Positions 24,395-33,485 of a DNA stretch of 46,153 nucleotides are shown piece after piece. Location: contig JAHENF010000010.1 of NCBI GenBank assembly GCA_024643255.1, forward strand, positions 25,567 to 71,719, in the 5' to 3' direction. The position numbers and the translations under genes were made by a program. The stretch comes from Ilumatobacteraceae bacterium (GTDB lineage Bacteria > Actinomycetota > Acidimicrobiia > Acidimicrobiales > Ilumatobacteraceae). The notes below the pieces were generated by a model. The model ran no database searches. It was not told the origin of the DNA and saw only the letters and a list, made by a program, of their open reading frames with translations. The first letter of the stretch is position 1. Every line of letters starts with the position of its first letter.

Positions 24395-24691
24395 CAGCAG
24401 AACCCTTCGAACGAGCGGCCGACGCCGCAGGAAGATCAACCTGGACGCTAGGGCCTTGACCGTGCCGGAACGGGGGATGCCACACCGTGCGCAACCGGCA
24501 CCGACGCGAACCGTCGGGCGTCGATGTCGGCGTCGCGTGCGACAGACCACCCGAGCCTCGTCGCCGACGGCCCGCCGAGCGGCCGACCGTCCGCGAGCGA
24601 AGCTGAAGGTCGGTCGACCCGAGACAGGCTGCTCGATCGTGCCAGCAGGTAGCTTCTCCCCCAGCGTGAACACCAACTGAAGGAGCACATC
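24395..24691. other. Divergent intergenic region, 297 bp
   Basis: The gap lies between the CD225 gene (leftward) and the amino acid transporter (rightward). The ribosome sites for both flanking genes are clear. I see no coding sequence and no convincing promoter pair; a TAGCTT hexamer about 40 nt before the transporter ATG is the only weak -10 candidate. Confidence 0.5.
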
Positions 24692-25603
24692 ATGCGACCC
24701 TCCCCCGTCCTGCGCCGGCTCGTACCGGCAATCGCCGTCGGCGCACTCGTCCTCGCAGCCTGCGGAAGCGACGACTCGTCGGGTGCCGCGAGCACCGACG
24801 CGACGTCTGCCACCGATGCGACCACGGCCCCCGCCGGCACGGCTGCAGGCGAAGCCTGCGGCCCCACCATCGAGGACGGCACACTGACCATCGCCACCGG
24901 CGAGCCTGCCTTCTACCCCTGGGTCATCGATGACAAGCCCGAGAGCGGCGAAGGCTTCGAAGCGGCCGTCGCCTACGCCGTCGCCGGCGAGATGGGCTAC
25001 GCCGCCGACTCGGTCGTGTGGGTCCGAACCACCTTCGACGAGGCCATCCAGCCGGGCGCGAAGAACTTCGACATGAACCTCCAGCAGTACTCGATCACCC
25101 CCGAGCGTCAGCAGAACATCGACATGTCGCTGCCCTACTACACGAGCAACCAGGCAATCGTGGCCCTCGACGGATCCCCGGCGGCCGGAGCAACGACGAT
25201 CGCTGACCTCAAGGACGTCAAGTTCGGAGCACAGGTCGGTACGACGAGCCTCCAGTTCATCACCGACGTGATCAAGCCGAACCAGGAGCCGTTCGTGTAC
25301 GACGACAACGTCGGCGCCAAGGCCGCGCTCGAGGCCAACCAGATCGACGCGGCGGTCTTCGACCTGCCGACGGCGCTCTACGTCTCGGGCGTCGAGATCG
25401 AGGGCAGCAGTGTCGTCGGGCAGTTCCCCGCCGACGCCGGCGGCACGACCGACCAGTTCGGTTTCGTCCTCGGCAAGGACAGCGCGCTCACCGCGTGCGT
25501 CAATGCCGCCATCACGACGCTCACCGACAACGGCGAACTCGACGCGATCACTCAACAGTGGCTGGCGGACTTCACCGGCGCACCAGTGATCGCCGTCGGC
25601 TGA
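24692..25603 (+). CDS. Amino acid ABC transporter substrate-binding lipoprotein
   Basis: A 303-residue solute-binding protein. It has a signal peptide with lipobox VLAAC (Cys near residue 24), a serine/threonine/alanine linker, and an SBP_bac_3 domain beginning LTIATGEPAFYPWV, with DMNLQQYSITPERQQNIDMS and GAQVGTTSLQFI in the ligand cleft. Such proteins capture polar amino acids and deliver them to a His/Glu/Gln-type permease. AAGGAG precedes the ATG. It is the first gene of a three-gene operon with the permease 28 nt downstream. Ligand not predictable. Confidence 0.92.
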   Translation: MRPSPVLRRLVPAIAVGALVLAACGSDDSSGAASTDATSATDATTAPAGTAAGEACGPTIEDGTLTIATGEPAFYPWVIDDKPESGEGFEAAVAYAVAGEMGYAADSVVWVRTTFDEAIQPGAKNFDMNLQQYSITPERQQNIDMSLPYYTSNQAIVALDGSPAAGATTIADLKDVKFGAQVGTTSLQFITDVIKPNQEPFVYDDNVGAKAALEANQIDAAVFDLPTALYVSGVEIEGSSVVGQFPADAGGTTDQFGFVLGKDSALTACVNAAITTLTDNGELDAITQQWLADFTGAPVIAVG

Positions 25604-25631
25604 CCCCGACCCGGACTCCGCACACAGACCG

Positions 25632-26474
25632 ATGACGAGCCAACCGACCCGGCGCGAGCTCTACGAACGAGCTCGTCGCCGGCGGTCGGCCGTCATCGCC
25701 ACCGTCAGCACGATCGTCGTCGTGGGCGCGTTGGTCATCCTCGTGCCGATGACGCCGGGCTGGGACCGGGTCAGGCAGGCGTTCTTCGACGGCGACGTCT
25801 TCGTCGAGAGCTTCCCGCGCCTGCTGCGGGCGTTCTGGCTCGACGTCAAGATCCTGGTCTGGTCGACACCGCTCATCGTGGTCGTCTCGTTGGTGCTCGC
25901 CCTCGCGCGCAACACGCGTAGCCCGGCGTTGTTCCCCGTCCGTGCGTTCGCGATCGTCTACATCGACGTGTTGCGGGGCATTCCCGTGATCCTGCTGGTG
26001 TTCCTGATCGGCTTCGGCGTCCCGGCGCTCCGGCTCTCGGACTCCCGAGCCTGGGCCAACCCACTGATCTGGGGCACCGTCACCCTCGTGCTGTCGTATT
26101 CGGCGTACACGGCCGAGATCATCCGAGCAGGGATCGACAGCGTGCACGAGAGCCAGCGCGCCGCCGCGCGGTCGCTCGGCATGACCAACCGTCAGACGAT
26201 GGCCACGGTCATCCTCCCCCAGGCCTTCCGCCGCATCGGCCCGCCGATGATGAACACATTCGTCAGCCTGCAGAAGGACGTCGCGCTCGTGAGCCTCATC
26301 GGCCCGGTCGAGATCCTGCGCCAAGCCGGTATCGACAAGGCGAAGTATGCGAACTTCACGCCGTACGTCGCCGCGTCGCTCATCTTCCTGGCGCTCACGA
26401 TTCCCTGCACCCGCCTCGCCGACTACGCGATGGCTCGCCAGCGACAACGCACGGGAGCCACGACGATCGCATGA
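25632..26474 (+). CDS. Amino acid ABC transporter permease (His/Glu/Gln/Arg family)
   Basis: A 280-residue inner-membrane permease with about five hydrophobic helices. The family's ATPase-coupling motif reads [20 protein letters not shown], followed by [30 protein letters not shown] before it is typical of the polar amino acid 3-TM family. It pairs with the solute-binding lipoprotein and the ATPase. Its stop codon overlaps the ATPase start (ATGA), showing translational coupling. The N-terminus is arginine-rich ([12 protein letters not shown]) and cytoplasmic. Confidence 0.94.
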   Translation: MTSQPTRRELYERARRRRSAVIATVSTIVVVGALVILVPMTPGWDRVRQAFFDGDVFVESFPRLLRAFWLDVKILVWSTPLIVVVSLVLALARNTRSPALFPVRAFAIVYIDVLRGIPVILLVFLIGFGVPALRLSDSRAWANPLIWGTVTLVLSYSAYTAEIIRAGIDSVHESQRAAARSLGMTNRQTMATVILPQAFRRIGPPMMNTFVSLQKDVALVSLIGPVEILRQAGIDKAKYANFTPYVAASLIFLALTIPCTRLADYAMARQRQRTGATTIA

Positions 26475-27256
26475 GCGAGATGACCGACCGAGCGCTGCCG
26501 AACTCCGAACGCCGGCTCAAGCTGCAGCTGCGCGGCGTGATGAAGGCGTTCGGGACCACGGCGGTGCTCGACGGGATCGACCTCGACGTCGCCGAGGGCG
26601 ACGTGATCACGTTGATCGGAGCGTCGGGTTCGGGCAAGTCGACGCTGCTGCGATGCATCAACCTGCTGGAGCCGGTCGACGACGGCCAGGTGCTCCTCGA
26701 CGGTGTCGACATCGCCGAGCCCGGACTCGACCCCGATCCCGTTCGTCGACGGATCGGAATGGTCTTCCAGAGTTTCAACCTGTTCCCCCACATGAGCGTC
26801 ACCGACAACGTCGCGATCGGTCCCCGCAAGGTCCTCGGGGTCCCGAAGGCGACCGCCCGAGCGAACGGGCTCGAGATGTTGACGCGCCTCGGCCTCGCCG
26901 ATCGCGCCGACGCCTACCCCGACCAGCTGTCGGGCGGCCAGCAGCAGCGGGTGGCGATCGCTCGGTCACTCACCATGAACCCCGACGTGATGCTGCTCGA
27001 CGAGATCACCTCCGCGCTCGATCCGGAGCTGGTCGGCGAGGTCCTCGACGTGGTCCGTGGGCTCAAACGCGACGGCATGACGATGCTGATCGCCACCCAC
27101 GAGATGGCGTTCGCGAGGGAGATCAGTGACCGGGTGTGCTTCCTCCATCGAGGACGGATCCTCGAGGAGGGAACCCCGACCGAGATCTTCGGCGCTCCTC
27201 GCGAACCCCGAACGCAGGAATTCCTGCAGCGGGTGATCGACGCGGGGCGCTTCTAG
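26471..27256 (+). CDS. Amino acid ABC transporter ATP-binding protein
   Basis: A 261-residue ABC ATPase. Walker [10 protein letters not shown] is at residues 50-58, followed by the Q-loop ([14 protein letters not shown]), the signature [15 protein letters not shown], Walker [13 protein letters not shown] and the switch histidine in [10 protein letters not shown]. The sequence is of the GlnQ/HisP polar amino acid class. It powers uptake through the upstream permease. The stop codon TAG is part of a CTAG shared with the convergent DUF1996 gene, so the two transcription units meet with a 4-bp overlap. Confidence 0.95.
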   Translation: MSEMTDRALPNSERRLKLQLRGVMKAFGTTAVLDGIDLDVAEGDVITLIGASGSGKSTLLRCINLLEPVDDGQVLLDGVDIAEPGLDPDPVRRRIGMVFQSFNLFPHMSVTDNVAIGPRKVLGVPKATARANGLEMLTRLGLADRADAYPDQLSGGQQQRVAIARSLTMNPDVMLLDEITSALDPELVGEVLDVVRGLKRDGMTMLIATHEMAFAREISDRVCFLHRGRILEEGTPTEIFGAPREPRTQEFLQRVIDAGRF

Positions 27257-28119
27257 CGCGAACTCCCGACGTCACTGACCCCACAGACGAGGTCGCGGTT
27301 GAGACACAGCGCGACCTCCTGCTCGAGCTTCTCCTGGTTCCAGACGTTCCAGAAATCGGCGTGGCCGGTGATGATGTCGCCGGACGCGAGGGACAACCCG
27401 TCGGGATCGACCGCGGGGTAGTCGATCGCGATCGTCAGCTGCGGCACGGCGACGGGGAACCCGTCCGGGCATCCGGAATCGTCGCTGTAGCGCGCCGGCG
27501 CGTCGTCGCCGAGGCCGGTGAGCCGCTCGCCGTCCCAGCAGTCGGGGAACGTCACCAGCATCCGCAGCGGCATCGACGACGGGCACTGCGGCGGGTGGAC
27601 GTCCCGCGTCGCACCGGTGCCGCACGACCAGGCGACGATCCCGGTCGGCTGGGGCTCGGTGGCCATCGCATCGCCGCCGATCATCATCAGTCCCGCCGGG
27701 TACGGCTGCACATCGGCGGGATCGACGCCGCGGCCCACCCGGTAGTACGCCGTGAAGCCGGTCGGCTCGATCTGGTTGCCCGTCGCATCGAGCAGCGCCG
27801 GCGCCCAATACGACGCGGTGTCGAGCGACTGGCGACATGACGTGTCCGCACCCTGGACGCGCTCGTAGTCGGGGTCGGAATCGACGTCGCGATTCCCGAA
27901 GAACTGGTGCAGGTGACTCATGCCGGGCATCGAGGGATGCACGATCGGATCGTCGTAGGCGACATGGCTGAGGTCGCACTGGACGAGGAACTGCGCGACG
28001 TGACCCTGAGGGCCACGTCGCGCAGGATCCGGTCCGGCCGGCGCCGCCGACGACGTCGATGCACACGCCCCGGCGACGAGCGCGAGCAGGGCGAGGCCCG
28101 CGATGCGTCCCATCGTCAT
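27253..28119 (-). CDS. DUF1996 domain lipoprotein
   Basis: A 288-residue secreted protein. The signal peptide [12 protein letters not shown] places the lipobox cysteine near residue 20. The mature part matches DUF1996 (function unknown, found in fungi and bacteria), with [16 protein letters not shown] near the N-terminus, a middle SYWAPALLD...YYRV region, [20 protein letters not shown] and a final GHADFWNVW. Several cysteines likely form disulfides. The Met/His cluster in SMPGMSHLH might bind a metal, which is inference. It is the last gene of a lipoprotein cassette, 11 nt after the beta-helix gene. Confidence 0.85.
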   Translation of the reverse strand: MTMGRIAGLALLALVAGACASTSSAAPAGPDPARRGPQGHVAQFLVQCDLSHVAYDDPIVHPSMPGMSHLHQFFGNRDVDSDPDYERVQGADTSCRQSLDTASYWAPALLDATGNQIEPTGFTAYYRVGRGVDPADVQPYPAGLMMIGGDAMATEPQPTGIVAWSCGTGATRDVHPPQCPSSMPLRMLVTFPDCWDGERLTGLGDDAPARYSDDSGCPDGFPVAVPQLTIAIDYPAVDPDGLSLASGDIITGHADFWNVWNQEKLEQEVALCLNRDLVCGVSDVGSSR

Positions 28120-28130
28120 GTGTCGATCCG

Positions 28131-29597
28131 TCAGGGCCGCGTGGGCACGACGATCGTGCTGATGTCGACCAGCGGCGGCATGTTCGTCGCAGGGTTCGCC
28201 GGAGCTGTGGCCGGATCGGCCATTCCCTCGAGCACAGGGGGCTTCGGCGTGTTCGCCTTGCGGTAGTCGACCGATGGCGGAGCGTTCTCCGCATCGGTCA
28301 ACCAGCTGACGACGTTGAGATCGCCGAGCAGGAAGTCGGCGCCGTTGCCGGCTCCCTCGCACGGCAGCAGCGCCTCGATGTCGGTCGGAGCACTCTTGGT
28401 GAAGACGTTGCCGCTGAAACAGTTTCCGAGTTCGGTCGGGTCGATCGGCGCGAGCTGATCGTCGACGGCGGAAACAGCGAGGTCCGCAACCCCGCTCCCT
28501 TCCACGACGTTGCCGACGATGCGGTTCTGCTTGGGCGCCCAAAGAATCGCGCTGAGCGTGTCGGGGTCGGCCAGCGGCAGGTCGCGTGTCTCCGAACACG
28601 GCAGGTCCCACTTGTCCTCGGTGGGCTCGGCGTCGTTCGGCTCGAACTCGGGGAACGGCACCAGGCCGATGCCCACCTTGTCCTGGCCGTACACGAGATT
28701 GCGTTCGACGACGTTGCCGATGCCGCCTTCGATCAGGATCCCGTTGTTCTGCGCGAGGATCGCGTCGTCGATCGCCGGCGTGTCGGTCTGGTTGTTGTCG
28801 TACACCAGGTTGCCGACGATCGTCGTGCGGCGCTGCGGGTAGCACAACTCGTACGTGGCGGAGTTCGTGTTGATGCCCGCGCGGTTGTTGTTGAACCGGC
28901 TGTTGATGATGTACAGGTTGCCACCAGAGGTGGTGCCGGAGTACCCCAGGCCGTTGTACTCGGCGATCACGTCGTCCATCACCGCGTTGCACTCGTAGCA
29001 CTGGCCGATGTAGAAGCCAGCGTCGGGGCTGCCGCTGGCGTAGGAATGTTCGAGCAGGCCGTTGACCGAGTCGTATGCGTAGATGCCGTAGTCGCCGTTG
29101 CGATAGGCGGTGAGGTACGAGCCGCGGTAACCGTCGACCGAGGTCCAGAACACTCCGTTGTTGGTGTAGTTCTGTGCGGTCAGGTTCTCGACGGCAACAC
29201 CGCTGGCACCGAGCACCCGTACGCCGTTGTCGAGTTCGAACTGCCCATCGAGCACGACCTCGTTGCGGTCGAGCCCGCGGATGGTGATCTCGTCGGTCGT
29301 GACGTTGACCGCCTCGTTGTAGACCCCGGGTGAGATGAGCACGAGGTCGCCGGGCGATGCAGCGTCGACGGCGGCCTGGATCGTGTCGAACTCGTCCGGC
29401 ACCGACAGCACCCCATCGTCGGCACCGGTGTTGGTCGCCTCCGTCGAACTCGGCGCGTTCGTCTGATCGGGAGCATCGGTACCGGTGGCAGCGTCAGTAC
29501 CGACGGAAGCGTCGGTCGACGGCGTGGCGCCATCGTCGCTCCCTCCGCACGAGGCGAGGATCACTACGGCCGCCAGGGCCAGGACAGTCTTCTTCAT
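28131..29597 (-). CDS. Right-handed parallel beta-helix lipoprotein
   Basis: A 488-residue secreted protein. A lipoprotein signal (VLALAAVVILASC) is followed by a Thr/Asp/Ala-rich linker, then a beta-helix starting DEFDTIQAAVDAASPGDLVL and VYNEAVNVTTDEITIRGLD, with many NGxG/NNxxGI turns (NDGYGIYAYD type, NNNRAGINTNS, NNGILIEGGIGN). This resembles NosD/pectate lyase-3 type scaffolds rather than a proven enzyme. A CYEC motif and four more cysteines lie in the helix. The second of two ATGs was chosen because GAAAGG sits 7 nt upstream of it. Part of the cupredoxin-DUF1996 cassette. Confidence 0.87.
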   Translation of the reverse strand: MKKTVLALAAVVILASCGGSDDGATPSTDASVGTDAATGTDAPDQTNAPSSTEATNTGADDGVLSVPDEFDTIQAAVDAASPGDLVLISPGVYNEAVNVTTDEITIRGLDRNEVVLDGQFELDNGVRVLGASGVAVENLTAQNYTNNGVFWTSVDGYRGSYLTAYRNGDYGIYAYDSVNGLLEHSYASGSPDAGFYIGQCYECNAVMDDVIAEYNGLGYSGTTSGGNLYIINSRFNNNRAGINTNSATYELCYPQRRTTIVGNLVYDNNQTDTPAIDDAILAQNNGILIEGGIGNVVERNLVYGQDKVGIGLVPFPEFEPNDAEPTEDKWDLPCSETRDLPLADPDTLSAILWAPKQNRIVGNVVEGSGVADLAVSAVDDQLAPIDPTELGNCFSGNVFTKSAPTDIEALLPCEGAGNGADFLLGDLNVVSWLTDAENAPPSVDYRKANTPKPPVLEGMADPATAPANPATNMPPLVDISTIVVPTRP

Positions 29598-29666
29598 GGT
29601 CATACCTTTCGGGGACGCGCCGTCGGACATGGGGTCGCAGCGCTCGGGGGTGAGAGTCGTTGGGAA

Positions 29667-29689
29667 TCCGCCCCTCCGGGAGAGGCGGA
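29667..29689 (-). terminator. Intercistronic hairpin between cupredoxin and beta-helix genes
   Basis: TCCGCC (29667-29672) pairs with GGCGGA (29684-29689), extended inward with one mismatch. It lies 10 nt after the cupredoxin stop and could end or attenuate that transcript before the beta-helix gene. No T-tract. Confidence 0.4.
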
Positions 29690-29698
29690 CGCACCTGG

Positions 29699-30163
29699 TC
29701 AGGTCGCCGGGACCACGACGACGGTGCCGACCATGCCGGCGTCCTTCGTGCCATGGATCGAGCAGAAGTAGGCGTACGTGCCCGGCTCGGCGAACACCCA
29801 CGTGTAGTCGGTTCCCGGCTTGAAGTCCTCGGTCGCCACGCCCCACGCCGCCGTGTCGTCGACCGGCATCACGTTGTGGTCGTTGCGTCCGCTGTTCGTC
29901 CAGTGAACGGCAGTCCCCGCAGTCACCTCGATCGTCTCCGACCGGAAACTGTTGTCGAGCGCGATCACGTCGGCGGTCTCGCCGTTCGAGGCGACCGTCG
30001 TGTCCGTGGTCGCGCCGGCGACGACCGCCTCGACGGTGACGCCAGGCTCGGAATTCGCGCCGACGTCGGGACCGTCGGCACCGCAGGCAGCGAACAACAG
30101 GCCCGATGCGCAGGCCACGGCGAGCGCTCGACGCACGCGATGAGAAGAGAGGTATGCAGACAT
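29699..30163 (-). CDS. Plastocyanin-like cupredoxin lipoprotein
   Basis: A 154-residue secreted protein with signal peptide and lipobox LLFAAC (Cys near residue 27), an acidic linker, and a single cupredoxin domain. Type 1 copper ligands are the histidine in GRNDHNVMP and the C-x2-H-x6-M set in YFCSIHGTKDAGMVG. It should be a membrane-anchored blue copper protein carrying electrons or storing copper outside the membrane. The ATG at 30163 begins a clean signal peptide. It precedes the beta-helix and DUF1996 lipoproteins on the same strand. Confidence 0.9.
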   Translation of the reverse strand: MSAYLSSHRVRRALAVACASGLLFAACGADGPDVGANSEPGVTVEAVVAGATTDTTVASNGETADVIALDNSFRSETIEVTAGTAVHWTNSGRNDHNVMPVDDTAAWGVATEDFKPGTDYTWVFAEPGTYAYFCSIHGTKDAGMVGTVVVVPAT

Positions 30164-30262
30164 GAGCGGGCGAGTGTGGCAGGAGCCGGACCGAATCACA
30201 CCTGGCCACGGACAATTTCTTCGACGCCTGCATCGCTCCGTGTGAGCTCACCTCGCGGGGCC

Positions 30263-31888
30263 TCAGGTGCCCATGAGTGTGCCCGCGTACTCGTCACGGA
30301 GGGTCTTCTTGGAGAATTTGCCGACGCTCGTCTTCGGCACCTCGTCGATCCACACGACGCCCTTGGGCATCTGCCACTTCGCGATCTTCCCCTCGAGGAA
30401 CGACAACACCTCGGCCTCGGTCAGTTCCTCCCCCGGCACGACGACGACGCATGCAAGCGGCGCCTCGCCCCACTTCTGATGGGCGACGCCGATGACGGCG
30501 GCCTCAGCGATCTTCGGGTGCGCCATCAGCTCGTTCTCGAGCTCGACCGAGCTGATCCATTCGCCGCCCGACTTGATCAGGTCCTTCGTGCGGTCGACGA
30601 GGCGCACGAAGCCACGCCCGTTGACCGTGGCGACGTCGCCGGTCTTCAGCCAGCCGTCGTCGGTGAAACTCTCGCGTGAGCGTTCGTCGTCGTAGTAGTC
30701 CGACGCGATCCAGTTGCCACGGCACTGCAGTTCGCCGCTGCTCTCGCCATCCCACACGACGGGGTCGGTGGTGCCGGGCTCGACGACTCGACACTCCGCA
30801 CCGAACACGATGCGCCCGACCTGCGTGCGCAATTCCGCCTGCTCGGCCTGCGACAGGAGTCCCTGATCGGCATCGAGGCGGCAGACCGCCGCGATCGGGC
30901 TGGTCTCGGTCATCCCCCAGGCCTGGAAGATCGGCAGACCGGTCTGCTCGCGGTACGCCTCCGAGAGTGCCTTGGGCACGGCCGATCCACCGCAGGGGAT
31001 GCTGCGCAACGCCGAGGTGTCCTTGCCCTTCAACTCCGGCAGCACCGCCATCCAGATCGTGGGGACACCGGCTGCGACCGTGACCTTCTCGTCGACGATC
31101 AACCTCGCGACCGCCGGACCCGAGAGATCGGGCCCGGGCATGATGAGGTCGGCTCCGGTCGCCACAGCAGCGTGCGCGAGACCCCACGCATTGGCGTGGA
31201 ACATCGGCACGACGGGGAGGATCACGTCGCTCTCGCGCACGCCGAGACTGTCGGCGGTCATCGCACCCATCGTGTGCAGGAACGTCGAGCGGTGCGTGTA
31301 GACGACGCCCTTGGGGTTGCCGGTGGTGCCGCTCGTGTAACACATGCTCGCGGCGCGGCGTTCGTCGTCGACGCGGAACTCGGCGGGATCGGCCGCCGCG
31401 AGCAGTTCTTCGTAGTCGAGCAGTTCATGACCGTTCAGGTCGGCAGGGATGTCGCCCTTGCCGTCGTCCATCAAGACGAGGTGCTTCAGGTTCTCGAATG
31501 TCGGCAGCAGCGGCGCCAGCAGGGCAAGGAGCGAACGGTCGACGAAGATCACCTCGTCGTCGGCATGGTTGACGATGTAGGTGAGTTGTTCCGGGAAGAG
31601 CCGGATGTTGAGCGTGTGCAGCACGCGGCCGGTGCAGGGCGCTGCGAAGTAGAGCTCGAGGTGGCGAGCGGTATTCCAGGCGAACGTTGCCACACGGCCG
31701 TCCTCTGAGATGCCGAGATTGTCGAGCACACCGCCGAGCTTGCGCGTGCGCGCCGCCCAGTCGCCGTACGTGATCCGCTCGACACCGTCGCCCGTCGCCG
31801 TCACGATCCCCTTGTGTGGGTGGTACTTCTCGGCCCGCTCGAAGATGTGTGGAATCGCGAGCGGAACGTCTTGCATCAGGCCTTGCAT
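30263..31888 (-). CDS. Long-chain fatty-acid-CoA ligase (AMP-binding)
   Basis: A 541-residue ANL-superfamily enzyme. The P-loop-like motif YTSGTTGNPKGVVYTH is followed by QAWGMTETSPIA, TGDVATVNGRGFVRLVDRTKD and the C-terminal lysine in TSVGKFSKKTLRDEY. It adenylates a carboxylic acid and transfers it to CoA; the family includes medium/long-chain fatty acid and steroid side-chain ligases. The ATG at 31888 was chosen over 31876 because TACGTT ends 7 nt upstream of it, a leaderless-type promoter. It is divergent from a small membrane protein. Confidence 0.92.
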   Translation of the reverse strand: MQGLMQDVPLAIPHIFERAEKYHPHKGIVTATGDGVERITYGDWAARTRKLGGVLDNLGISEDGRVATFAWNTARHLELYFAAPCTGRVLHTLNIRLFPEQLTYIVNHADDEVIFVDRSLLALLAPLLPTFENLKHLVLMDDGKGDIPADLNGHELLDYEELLAAADPAEFRVDDERRAASMCYTSGTTGNPKGVVYTHRSTFLHTMGAMTADSLGVRESDVILPVVPMFHANAWGLAHAAVATGADLIMPGPDLSGPAVARLIVDEKVTVAAGVPTIWMAVLPELKGKDTSALRSIPCGGSAVPKALSEAYREQTGLPIFQAWGMTETSPIAAVCRLDADQGLLSQAEQAELRTQVGRIVFGAECRVVEPGTTDPVVWDGESSGELQCRGNWIASDYYDDERSRESFTDDGWLKTGDVATVNGRGFVRLVDRTKDLIKSGGEWISSVELENELMAHPKIAEAAVIGVAHQKWGEAPLACVVVVPGEELTEAEVLSFLEGKIAKWQMPKGVVWIDEVPKTSVGKFSKKTLRDEYAGTLMGT

Positions 31889-31895
31889 GCCGCCG

Positions 31896-31901
31896 AACGT
31901 A
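31896..31901 (-). promoter_or_regulatory. TACGTT -10 candidate, leaderless acyl-CoA ligase
   Basis: TACGTT on the minus strand ends 7 nt before the ATG at 31888. It shares a 62-bp divergent gap with a second TANNNT hexamer at 31937 facing the other way. Confidence 0.45.
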
Positions 31902-31936
31902 GTGCACCCCGGCCGCGACCGATCCACCCGAGCCGG

Positions 31937-31942
31937 TACTGT
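31937..31942 (+). promoter_or_regulatory. TACTGT -10 candidate, leaderless membrane protein
   Basis: TACTGT ends 8 nt before the GTG at 31951. The alternative TTG start at 31942 would overlap this hexamer, which supports the GTG. Confidence 0.45.
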
Positions 31943-31950
31943 TGTCGCCC

Positions 31951-32589
31951 GTGACCGATGCAGCGATCGACGTACCGGACGCACCACATGTGCGCCCGGC
32001 CTGGGCCCCGCTCACGCTCGTCGCGTTCGTCACCCTCGTGATCGCGAGCAACGTTGCCAGCGGCGTCTGGGCCCGATGGGTCGACACGAACCCCGAAGGC
32101 CTGCTCGCACTGTCCTCGCGCAACCGCTATCTGGCGCTGACCTTGGCGGCCGGCGTTCCGGTGTGGGTGTACGTCGTGATCGGCTTCCTGCGCATCGCGG
32201 CGGCCTTCGTGGTGTGCCACCTGATCGGTCGCGCCTATCACGACGATGCGATCGGATGGTTCCGCAAGTACCTCGGTGTGAGCTCCGAGGCGATCAATGG
32301 CTTCAACAACGGGTTCGCGAAGGCGGAGTGGATCCTGATCCCCTTCTTCGTCGGCTCCAACATCGTCGCGGCACTGAGCGGCGTGCACCGCACTCCCCCG
32401 GTCCGTCTGGCTGCGCTGATGTCGGTCGGCATCGCGGCGCGACTGGCGCTGATGTGGTGGCTCGCGCGCACCTTCGAGTCGCAACTCGTCGACTTCCTCG
32501 GGTGGCTGCAGCGCTACCAGTGGTGGGCCGTCGGCATCTCGATCGGCATCGTGGTCCTCGTCAACCTCCGCAACCTCCGCAGCGCCTGA
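31951..32589 (+). CDS. Small polytopic membrane protein, DedA/VTT-like
   Basis: A 212-residue protein with about four hydrophobic segments (LTLVAFVTLVIASNVASGVWA, a central WVYVVIGFLRIAAAFVVCHL, LAALMSVGIAARLALMW and a C-terminal VGISIGIVVLV). The segment FNNGFAKAEWILIPFFVGSNIVAALSG recalls a re-entrant region of DedA-like proteins, but it is too divergent for firm placement. Function unknown; lipid or membrane homeostasis would be the guess. It is monocistronic, divergent from the acyl-CoA ligase and convergent with dapB. Confidence 0.7.
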   Translation: MTDAAIDVPDAPHVRPAWAPLTLVAFVTLVIASNVASGVWARWVDTNPEGLLALSSRNRYLALTLAAGVPVWVYVVIGFLRIAAAFVVCHLIGRAYHDDAIGWFRKYLGVSSEAINGFNNGFAKAEWILIPFFVGSNIVAALSGVHRTPPVRLAALMSVGIAARLALMWWLARTFESQLVDFLGWLQRYQWWAVGISIGIVVLVNLRNLRSA

Positions 32590-32600
32590 ATCGCAAACGA

Positions 32601-32649
32601 TGGTTACGCCGGCGCCTGGTTACGCCGGTGCCAGGCACCGGCGTAACCA
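32601..32649. repeat. Triple GGTTACGCCGG element forming a long hairpin
   Basis: TGGTTACGCCGGYGCC occurs twice in direct orientation (32601-32616 and 32617-32632, one mismatch) and once inverted (32634-32649). The second and inverted copies form 16-bp perfect arms around a single A. The inverted arm ends directly at the dapB stop codon. It fills the gap between convergent genes and may act as a two-way terminator. Confidence 0.88.
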
Positions 32650-33417
32650 TCAGAGGAAGGGGTCGAGCGAACGGCTCAGACCGGGGATGGAACCGATCTT
32701 CTTGCAGGCCAGGACGACCCCGGGCATGAAGCTGTCGCGGTCGTAGCTGTCCTGTCGAATGATCAGGGTCTGACCCTGGGCACCGAGGATCACCTCCTGG
32801 TGGGCGACCATGCCCCGCATGCGCACCGAATGGATCCGAATCCCCGCCGAGGCGCTCCCGCCTCTCGCACCCTCGTAGACGAGGTCGGTGGTCGGATCCG
32901 GATCGAAGTCCCCGTTCCTCGCAGCACCCATCCGCTCCGCAGTCTTGATCGCAGTCCCCGATGGCGCGTCGATCTTGCGGTCGTGGTGCAGCTCGATGAT
33001 CTCGGCGGTGTCGAAGAACGGTGCCGCCATCTCGGCGAATCTCATCATCAACACCGCGGAGATCGCGAAGTTGGGCGCGATGACGCAATTCGGGCCGTCG
33101 TCACCTCCGAAGGTCGACTCGAACAATGCGAAGTCCTCGGCGGTGAACCCGGTCGTGCCCACCACGGCGTGGATGCCGTGCATCCCGAGCCATGGCAGCG
33201 TGTTGCGGGCGGCATCCGCCACTGTGAAGTCGATGACGACATCACACGCCGCGTCGGCAAACGCGTGGAGATGTTCCGACACCGCCAGACCCTCCACGGT
33301 CTCGCCCAAGCCGAACGGATCGACCGCAGCAGCGAAAACGAGATCGGGGTCAGCGGCGACAGCAGCGCAAACGGTTCGACCCATTCGCCCTGCTGCCCCG
33401 TTGACCCCGACTCTCAT
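32650..33417 (-). CDS. dapB: 4-hydroxy-tetrahydrodipicolinate reductase
   Basis: A 255-residue DapB. The N-terminal nucleotide-binding motif VGVNGAAGRMGRTV and the catalytic/substrate motif ELHHDRKIDAPSGTA (histidine pair, Lys and the SGT loop) are intact. It reduces the dapA product with NAD(P)H on the way to diaminopimelate and lysine. It lies downstream of pnp on the same strand (69-nt gap), an order known from other actinobacteria, but dapA is 9 kb away. CAGACT, a weak -10, lies 6 nt before the ATG. Confidence 0.95.
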   Translation of the reverse strand: MRVGVNGAAGRMGRTVCAAVAADPDLVFAAAVDPFGLGETVEGLAVSEHLHAFADAACDVVIDFTVADAARNTLPWLGMHGIHAVVGTTGFTAEDFALFESTFGGDDGPNCVIAPNFAISAVLMMRFAEMAAPFFDTAEIIELHHDRKIDAPSGTAIKTAERMGAARNGDFDPDPTTDLVYEGARGGSASAGIRIHSVRMRGMVAHQEVILGAQGQTLIIRQDSYDRDSFMPGVVLACKKIGSIPGLSRSLDPFL

Positions 33418-33485
33418 GAGTGCAGTCTGGTCGATCCGGTCACGTCGGACCAGATCGATTCAGCAGCGGTATGTGTGTGCTCGTC

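Noticed and set aside
30242..30251. GTGAGCTCAC palindrome near the acyl-CoA ligase stop
   Set aside because: Only 10 bp with no loop and no repeated copy; easily due to chance.
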